Source of the DNA: Cytobacillus oceanisediminis 2691
GTDB lineage: Bacteria > Bacillota > Bacilli > Bacillales > Cytobacillaceae
NCBI RefSeq assembly: GCF_000294775.2
Contig: NZ_CP015506.1
Location: 1,897,501-1,961,500 of the forward strand
Direction: 5' to 3'
DNA: 64,000 nt
Of the stretch, positions 59,008 through 64,000 are shown piece after piece (the first letter of the stretch is position 1; the number at the start of each line of letters is the position of its first letter). A program made the translations under genes and the position numbers. A model generated the notes under the pieces. It had not been told where the DNA came from and did not search any database. It was given only the letters and a program-made list of their open reading frames with translations.

Positions 59008-59958
59008 ATGGAAGTTATTCATATAAATCATCCCCATCGAATGGATAGAACCGTATTGCCTGAAATGGCAATAGCACTTGGATATTTTGATGGTGTTCAT
59101 CTGGGTCACCAGAAAGTCATCCGTGAAGCAAAATCAATAGCGGAACAAAAAGGATTAAAAAGTGCTGTTATGACATTTGACCCGCATCCATCGGTTGTTT
59201 TGGGGAAAAGCGTTCAGCATGTGGAGTATATTACGCCTCTTGAGGATAAAATTGCTATCATGGCTGATTTGGGCATAGATTATTTGTTTATCATCAATTT
59301 TACAAGGGAGTTTGCAAATCTCCTGCCGCAGGAGTTTGTTGATCAATACCTGATTGGTCTTAATGCAAAGCATGTTGTAGCAGGCTTTGATTATTCCTAT
59401 GGGAGAATGGGGCGCGGTACAATGGAAACACTATTGTTCCATTCAAGGGATCAATTTGATTATTCGGTCGTTGCAAAGCTTGCAAAAGAAGACGAAAAAA
59501 TCAGCTCTACGCTTATAAGGAAATACATCCGGGAAGGGAAAACAGCTGAGCTTCCCGACCTTTTAGGAAGATATTATAAAACATCAGGTACCGTTATCCA
59601 TGGCGATAAGAGGGGCCGTACAATCGGCTTTCCTACTGCGAACGTGGATGTTTCGGATGACTGTATCATCCCACCGCCAGGTGTATATGCTGTGAGATTC
59701 TTAGTAGATGGCAGCTGGTATGAAGGGGTATGCAATGTTGGCTACAAACCTACCTTTAATAAGGAAAAGGGGGACAGGCCATCGGTTGAAGTCCATATTT
59801 TTGATTTCTCTTCAGATATTTATAGCAGGAAAGTTACGGTTGAATGGCATAAACATCTTAGAAACGAAAGGAAATTTGCTGGCGTTCAGGAATTAATCGC
59901 CCAAATTGCGAAGGATAAACAGCAGACTGAGCAATATTTTGAGAAAAACAGGGTTTAG
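59008..59958 (+). CDS. ribF: bifunctional riboflavin kinase / FAD synthetase
   Basis: Makes FMN and FAD from riboflavin (316 aa). The N-terminal adenylyltransferase domain has GYFDGVHLGHQKVI and SSTLIRKYIREGK. The C-terminal flavokinase domain carries GRTIGFPTANVD and GVCNVGYKPTF. AAAGGTG before the ATG. It is 65 nt after truB and probably co-transcribed. Confidence 0.97.
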   Translation: MEVIHINHPHRMDRTVLPEMAIALGYFDGVHLGHQKVIREAKSIAEQKGLKSAVMTFDPHPSVVLGKSVQHVEYITPLEDKIAIMADLGIDYLFIINFTREFANLLPQEFVDQYLIGLNAKHVVAGFDYSYGRMGRGTMETLLFHSRDQFDYSVVAKLAKEDEKISSTLIRKYIREGKTAELPDLLGRYYKTSGTVIHGDKRGRTIGFPTANVDVSDDCIIPPPGVYAVRFLVDGSWYEGVCNVGYKPTFNKEKGDRPSVEVHIFDFSSDIYSRKVTVEWHKHLRNERKFAGVQELIAQIAKDKQQTEQYFEKNRV

Positions 59959-59960
59959 CC

Positions 59961-59989
59961 TTGCTTTTTGTCATAAAAAGTTGTATTCT
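59961..59989 (+). promoter_or_regulatory. rpsO promoter
   Basis: TTGCTT (59961-59966), 17-nt spacer, TATTCT (59984-59989). It starts 3 nt after the ribF stop. Confidence 0.55.
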
Positions 59990-60007
59990 AAGTAACGTAC
60001 CAAATGA

Positions 60008-60350
<343 letters not shown>

Positions 60351-60357
60351 TCAACAG

Positions 60358-60382
60358 AAGCGGGATTTTTTCCCGCTTTTTT
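60358..60382 (+). terminator. rpsO terminator
   Basis: Stem AAGCGGGA / TCCCGCTT with a five-T loop and further Ts. Confidence 0.92.
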
Positions 60383-60442
60383 ATTAGCTTTAAAAACTTG
60401 AATTTTGTTCCTAATCATGTACATACATAAGTTATTCTTATT

Positions 60443-60471
60443 TTAGCAAACGGAAAAATTGTGCATACTAT
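60443..60471 (+). promoter_or_regulatory. candidate pnp promoter
   Basis: TTAGCA (60443-60448), 17-nt spacer, TACTAT (60466-60471), within the 317-nt rpsO-pnp gap. The leader would be about 190 nt. Confidence 0.5.
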
Positions 60472-60613
60472 AAGATGCCTAATTTTATTATGATTAAAGA
60501 GCATTTCATGCTTTTATATAAAACTGGACTGCTGGCAATGCAGAGGATATCAGTCTATGCTGATGTCATGGCAGGATTATCTGCAGCTAATGCAGGATAA
60601 ATAACAATTGAAC

Positions 60614-60639
60614 GGACCAGGCAGAATAGACGCCTGTCC
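60614..60639 (+). promoter_or_regulatory. pnp leader stem-loop
   Basis: GGACCAGGC / GCCTGTCC, eight base pairs with one bulged C and loop AGAATAGAC, 14 nt upstream of the pnp Shine-Dalgarno. In E. coli a pnp leader stem-loop is the target of RNase III/PNPase autocontrol; a similar role here is only inference. Confidence 0.45.
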
Positions 60640-60667
60640 TTAAGTGAAAGCAGAGAGGGGTACAAAT

Positions 60668-62788
60668 ATGGGACAAGATAAACATGTCTACAGCCTTGAG
60701 TGGGCTGGGCGCAAATTGACCGTTGAGATTGGCCAGCTTGCAAAACAGGCTAACGGTGCGGTTTTAGTGCGCTATGGCGATACTGTAGTATTAAGTACTG
60801 CTACAGCATCAAAAGAACCGAAAAATCTGGATTTCTTTCCGCTGACAGTTAACTATGAAGAACGTTTATATGCTGTTGGTAAGATTCCCGGCGGGTTTAT
60901 TAAGAGAGAGGGACGTCCAAGTGAAAAAGCGATTTTGGCCAGCCGCTTGATTGACAGGCCAATCCGTCCATTATTCGCTGACGGTTTCAGAAATGATGTA
61001 CAGGTTGTAAGCATGGTGATGAGTGTGGATCAAAACTGCTCATCTGAAATGGCTGCAATGTTTGGGTCATCATTAGCTCTTTCTGTGTCGGATATTCCAT
61101 TCGGCGGACCGATTGCAGGAGTCAGCGTAGGGCGCATCGATGGAGAATTCATCATTAATCCATCTGTGGATCAGGCTGAAAAGAGCGATATCAGCCTGGT
61201 TGTAGCCGGTACAAAGGATGCAATTAACATGGTAGAAGCAGGTGCAGATGAAGTGCCTGAAGAAACAATGCTTGAGGCGATTATGTTTGGCCATGAGGAA
61301 ATCAAACGCCTTATTGCTTTCCAGGAAGAAATTGCGTCTGAAATCGGCAAAGAGAAAATGGAAATTGTTCTATACCAGGTTGATCAGGACCTTGAGGCTG
61401 AAGTACGCGGCATCTGTGAGAAAGATATGATTCAAGCTATCCAGGTGCAGGAGAAGCATGCCCGAGAAGCTGCCATTAAAGCAGTTAAAGAACAAATTAC
61501 AGCTAAATATGAAGGTGAAGAAGCAGACGATGACAAGCTGAAGCAAATCAGGCAGATTCTTGATAAAATTGTTAAAGCTGAAGTGAGGCGTCTAATCACA
61601 GAAGATAAAGTTCGCCCGGATGGACGCGGATTGGATGTTATCCGCCCGCTATCATCAGAGGTAGGCCTTCTGCCGCGCACACATGGTTCCGGTTTGTTTA
61701 CACGCGGACAAACTCAGGCTCTGAGCATTTGTACATTAGGAGCTCTTGGAGATGTACAGATTCTTGATGGTCTGGGCATTGAAGAAGAAAAGAGATTCAT
61801 GCACCACTACAATTTCCCTAACTTCAGTGTAGGTGAAACTGGGCCAATTAGAGGGCCAGGACGCCGCGAAATCGGACATGGAGCTCTTGGAGAACGCGCT
61901 CTTGAGCCGATCATTCCATCTGAAAAGGATTTCCCTTATACAATCCGTCTAGTATCAGAGGTATTAGAGTCCAATGGTTCAACATCACAGGCAAGTATTT
62001 GTGCAAGTACATTGGCAATGATGGATGCAGGTGTGCCTATTAAAGCGCCAGTTGCCGGTATAGCAATGGGTCTTATTAAATCAGGCGAGCATTATTCAAT
62101 CCTGACAGACATTCAGGGTATGGAAGACCACCTGGGTGACATGGACTTCAAAGTGGCGGGTACATCCAAGGGTGTTACTGCCCTGCAAATGGATATTAAA
62201 ATTGAAGGTTTGTCTCGTGAGATTCTTGAGGAAGCATTGCAGCAGGCGAAAAAAGGCCGCATGCAGATTCTTGATTCCATGCTGAGCACTATTGGGCAGC
62301 CAAGAAAAGAGCTGTCTGAATATGCTCCTAAGATTCTGATGATGTCAATTAACCCTGATAAAATCCGTGATGTCATTGGGCCAAGCGGAAAGCAGATCAA
62401 TAAGATCATTGAAGAAACAGGCGTTAAGATTGATATCGAACAAGATGGCACAGTATTCATCTCATCTGTAGATGAAGAGATGAATCAAAAAGCGAAGAAG
62501 ATTATTGAAGATATCGTACGTGAAGTGGAAGTTGGACAAATGTATCTTGGCAAGGTGAAACGAATTGAAAAATTCGGTGCATTTGTTGAAATCTTCTCCG
62601 GTAAAGATGGTTTGGTTCACATTTCTGAACTTGCTGAAGAGCGTGTAGGAAAAGTGGAAGATGTTGTATCCATCGGTGACGAACTTCTCGTAAAAGTTAC
62701 TGAAATCGATAAGCAAGGCCGCGTAAACCTTTCCCGCAAAGCCGTATTGCGTGAACAGCGTGAGCAAAAGGAAAAAGCACAGCAATAA
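60668..62788 (+). CDS. pnp: polyribonucleotide nucleotidyltransferase (PNPase)
   Basis: Phosphorolytic 3'-5' exoribonuclease (706 aa), a trimer with two RNase PH domains. The second PH domain starts near [28 protein letters not shown] ([25 protein letters not shown]) and S1 ([29 protein letters not shown]) domains follow. ATG 60668 follows GAGAGGGG; the upstream GTG at 60644 is less likely. Confidence 0.98.
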   Translation: MGQDKHVYSLEWAGRKLTVEIGQLAKQANGAVLVRYGDTVVLSTATASKEPKNLDFFPLTVNYEERLYAVGKIPGGFIKREGRPSEKAILASRLIDRPIRPLFADGFRNDVQVVSMVMSVDQNCSSEMAAMFGSSLALSVSDIPFGGPIAGVSVGRIDGEFIINPSVDQAEKSDISLVVAGTKDAINMVEAGADEVPEETMLEAIMFGHEEIKRLIAFQEEIASEIGKEKMEIVLYQVDQDLEAEVRGICEKDMIQAIQVQEKHAREAAIKAVKEQITAKYEGEEADDDKLKQIRQILDKIVKAEVRRLITEDKVRPDGRGLDVIRPLSSEVGLLPRTHGSGLFTRGQTQALSICTLGALGDVQILDGLGIEEEKRFMHHYNFPNFSVGETGPIRGPGRREIGHGALGERALEPIIPSEKDFPYTIRLVSEVLESNGSTSQASICASTLAMMDAGVPIKAPVAGIAMGLIKSGEHYSILTDIQGMEDHLGDMDFKVAGTSKGVTALQMDIKIEGLSREILEEALQQAKKGRMQILDSMLSTIGQPRKELSEYAPKILMMSINPDKIRDVIGPSGKQINKIIEETGVKIDIEQDGTVFISSVDEEMNQKAKKIIEDIVREVEVGQMYLGKVKRIEKFGAFVEIFSGKDGLVHISELAEERVGKVEDVVSIGDELLVKVTEIDKQGRVNLSRKAVLREQREQKEKAQQ

Positions 62789-62838
62789 TACTAACCTCTA
62801 TTTAGAAGAGAAGCATTTTGCTGGGCTGAATTTCCTAG

Positions 62839-62863
62839 AAGCCAGGGGAAACCCTGGCTTTTT
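62839..62863 (+). terminator. pnp terminator
   Basis: Nine-base-pair stem AAGCCAGGG / CCCTGGCTT closed by a GAAA tetraloop, with a T run. Confidence 0.93.
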
Positions 62864-62968
62864 ACATATACGAATATCCATGGGGGCGTTTGCCCTATAC
62901 CTTTGTAATTTGCTTCCGTTCTACCTTGTCCCTTTGAATCATACTATGAATTGAAGGAGGCATGAAGA

Positions 62969-63985
62969 ATGAGAAAGTTTATCCATATCGCCATCATGTT
63001 TGTTATGGCACTTGCTTTTATCAATAATCCTTTTACTGATCAGTATGTATCTGGCCTCAAACAGGAGACGGGAGCCGTACCTGTTTCCAAGTCTAAGGAT
63101 TTACTTTATGAAGAGATTACAGCAAAAAAAGATGAATACAGCATTCCTGCACAGGATGCAAAAATAGACCGTGTATGGAAAGCCATTCCAGGGCTTAACG
63201 GAATTGAAGTAGATGTTGAGGCATCTTATAAAAAGATGAAATCAGAGAAGAGGTTCAATGAAGATAAGCTTGTATTTAAACAAATTGAACCGAAGGTGAA
63301 GCTAAAGGACCTCCCTCCGTCACCTGTATATAAAGGCCATCCCGATAAACCGATGGTCAGTTTCATTATCAATGTGGCATGGGGAAATGAATATTTGTCC
63401 GGTATGCTGGCAACTTTAAAGGAACATAATGTGTCAGCAAGTTTCTTTCTTGAAGGAAGATGGGTAAAGAATAATCCGGAACTTGCCAGAATGATTATGG
63501 ATACAGGACATGAAGTGGGCAACCACTCGTACACTCATCCGGATATGAAGGTGATCTCTTCTGCTAAAACAAGGGAAGAAATCCAAAAGACAAATGATGT
63601 GATTGAAGCCACGATGGATGAAAAACTGAGTAAGCCCATTACATGGTTTGCTCCTCCAAGTGGCAGCTATAGAGATGAAACAGTGAAGATTGCTGCTGAG
63701 AAGAACCTCGGCACTGTTATGTGGACTGTTGATACAGTGGATTGGAAAAAGCCATCCCCGGATGTGCTGATAAATAGGGTGTTATCAAAGGTTCATAATG
63801 GAGCACTGATTCTGATGCACCCTACTGACTCCACCGAAAAATCACTCGATAGACTTATTACGGGGCTTAAGCAAAAGAACCTTCAGATTGGAACTGTATC
63901 CGAATTGTTAAGCGAGAAGAGAATCCAGAATCGGGAAAATAATAATCAGGATTTTGGAAAAAATAACAATAATAATATAAACTAA
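62969..63985 (+). CDS. ylxY: YlxY-like polysaccharide deacetylase-family protein, degenerate active site
   Basis: 338 aa with a signal-anchor (about residues 3-20), so exported or membrane-bound. A CE4 NodB-like domain covers about 130-320. Motif 2 (GHEVGNHSYTH) and the motif 3 region (WFAPPSGSYRD) are present. Motif 1, normally TFDDG, reads FIINVAWGNEYL, so the catalytic and metal-binding Asp pair is absent. The tail is Asn-rich (NNQDFGKNNNNNIN). Start ATG 62969 follows GAAGGAGG. Position after pnp matches B. subtilis ylxY. It is probably catalytically impaired or divergent. Confidence 0.92.
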   Translation: MRKFIHIAIMFVMALAFINNPFTDQYVSGLKQETGAVPVSKSKDLLYEEITAKKDEYSIPAQDAKIDRVWKAIPGLNGIEVDVEASYKKMKSEKRFNEDKLVFKQIEPKVKLKDLPPSPVYKGHPDKPMVSFIINVAWGNEYLSGMLATLKEHNVSASFFLEGRWVKNNPELARMIMDTGHEVGNHSYTHPDMKVISSAKTREEIQKTNDVIEATMDEKLSKPITWFAPPSGSYRDETVKIAAEKNLGTVMWTVDTVDWKKPSPDVLINRVLSKVHNGALILMHPTDSTEKSLDRLITGLKQKNLQIGTVSELLSEKRIQNRENNNQDFGKNNNNNIN

Positions 63986-64000
63986 TGGACGTATGTCTTT

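Noticed and set aside
62751-62954. 67-residue ORF after pnp
   Set aside because: It overlaps the pnp 3' end and runs through the pnp terminator stem. No family resemblance.

Overview
The window is a contiguous, almost fully coding stretch of a low-GC Gram-positive chromosome. Every gene lies on the + strand. Gene order and protein sequences match the dprA-topA-trmFO-xerC-hslVU-codY / fla-che / rpsB-tsf ... pnp-ylxY block of Bacillus subtilis and relatives. Two-headed FliY, CheC/CheD, SwrB, SwrD, PolC and CodY all point to the family Bacillaceae. A Cytobacillus-like or similar environmental Bacillus is plausible, but the species cannot be named from the sequence alone. There are no rRNA, tRNA, CRISPR, prophage or IS genes.

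Layout. (1) 1-8503: the 3' end of dprA, topA, trmFO, then the cod operon xerC-hslV-hslU-codY, closed by a strong terminator at 8475-8503. (2) 8504-37650: one very long flagellar/chemotaxis operon. It starts from two tandem candidate promoters at 8775-8851 and runs flgB-flgC-fliE-fliF-fliG-fliH-fliI-fliJ-ylxF-fliK-flgD-(TIGR02530)-flgE-swrD-fliL-fliM-fliY-cheY-fliO-fliP-fliQ-fliR-flhB-flhA-flhF-flhG-cheB-cheA-cheW-cheC-cheD-sigD. After sigD come a decayed FapA/DUF342 gene, an unknown 103-residue protein and swrB. The operon encodes the basal body, hook, export gate, C-ring switch, adaptation enzymes and the sigma factor for the late flagellar genes. (3) 37651-45534: translation and envelope genes: rpsB, tsf, pyrH, frr, then uppS-cdsA-dxr-rseP. 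(4) 45535-52128: proS and polC. (5) 52129-57961: the nusA-infB operon (rimP-nusA-rnpM-ylxQ-infB-ylxP-rbfA). (6) 57962-64000: truB-ribF, rpsO, pnp and ylxY.

I found no wholly new gene system. The unusual material lies in non-coding or decayed DNA. There are two families of short palindromic repeats (A and B). Family A sits directly against the Shine-Dalgarno sequences of flhA and dxr and supplies the rpsB terminator. Family B flanks polC as direct copies. A hairpin lies between the swrD Shine-Dalgarno and its TTG start and would restore normal spacing if folded. The FapA-like gene after sigD carries at least three lesions. A hairpin sits inside the fla/che operon between fliE and fliF. A terminator lies so close to truB that no promoter fits between them.

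Functions are assigned by recognising family motifs by eye. Promoters, operators and RNA structures are read by eye without folding or motif-scoring software, and their confidences reflect that.
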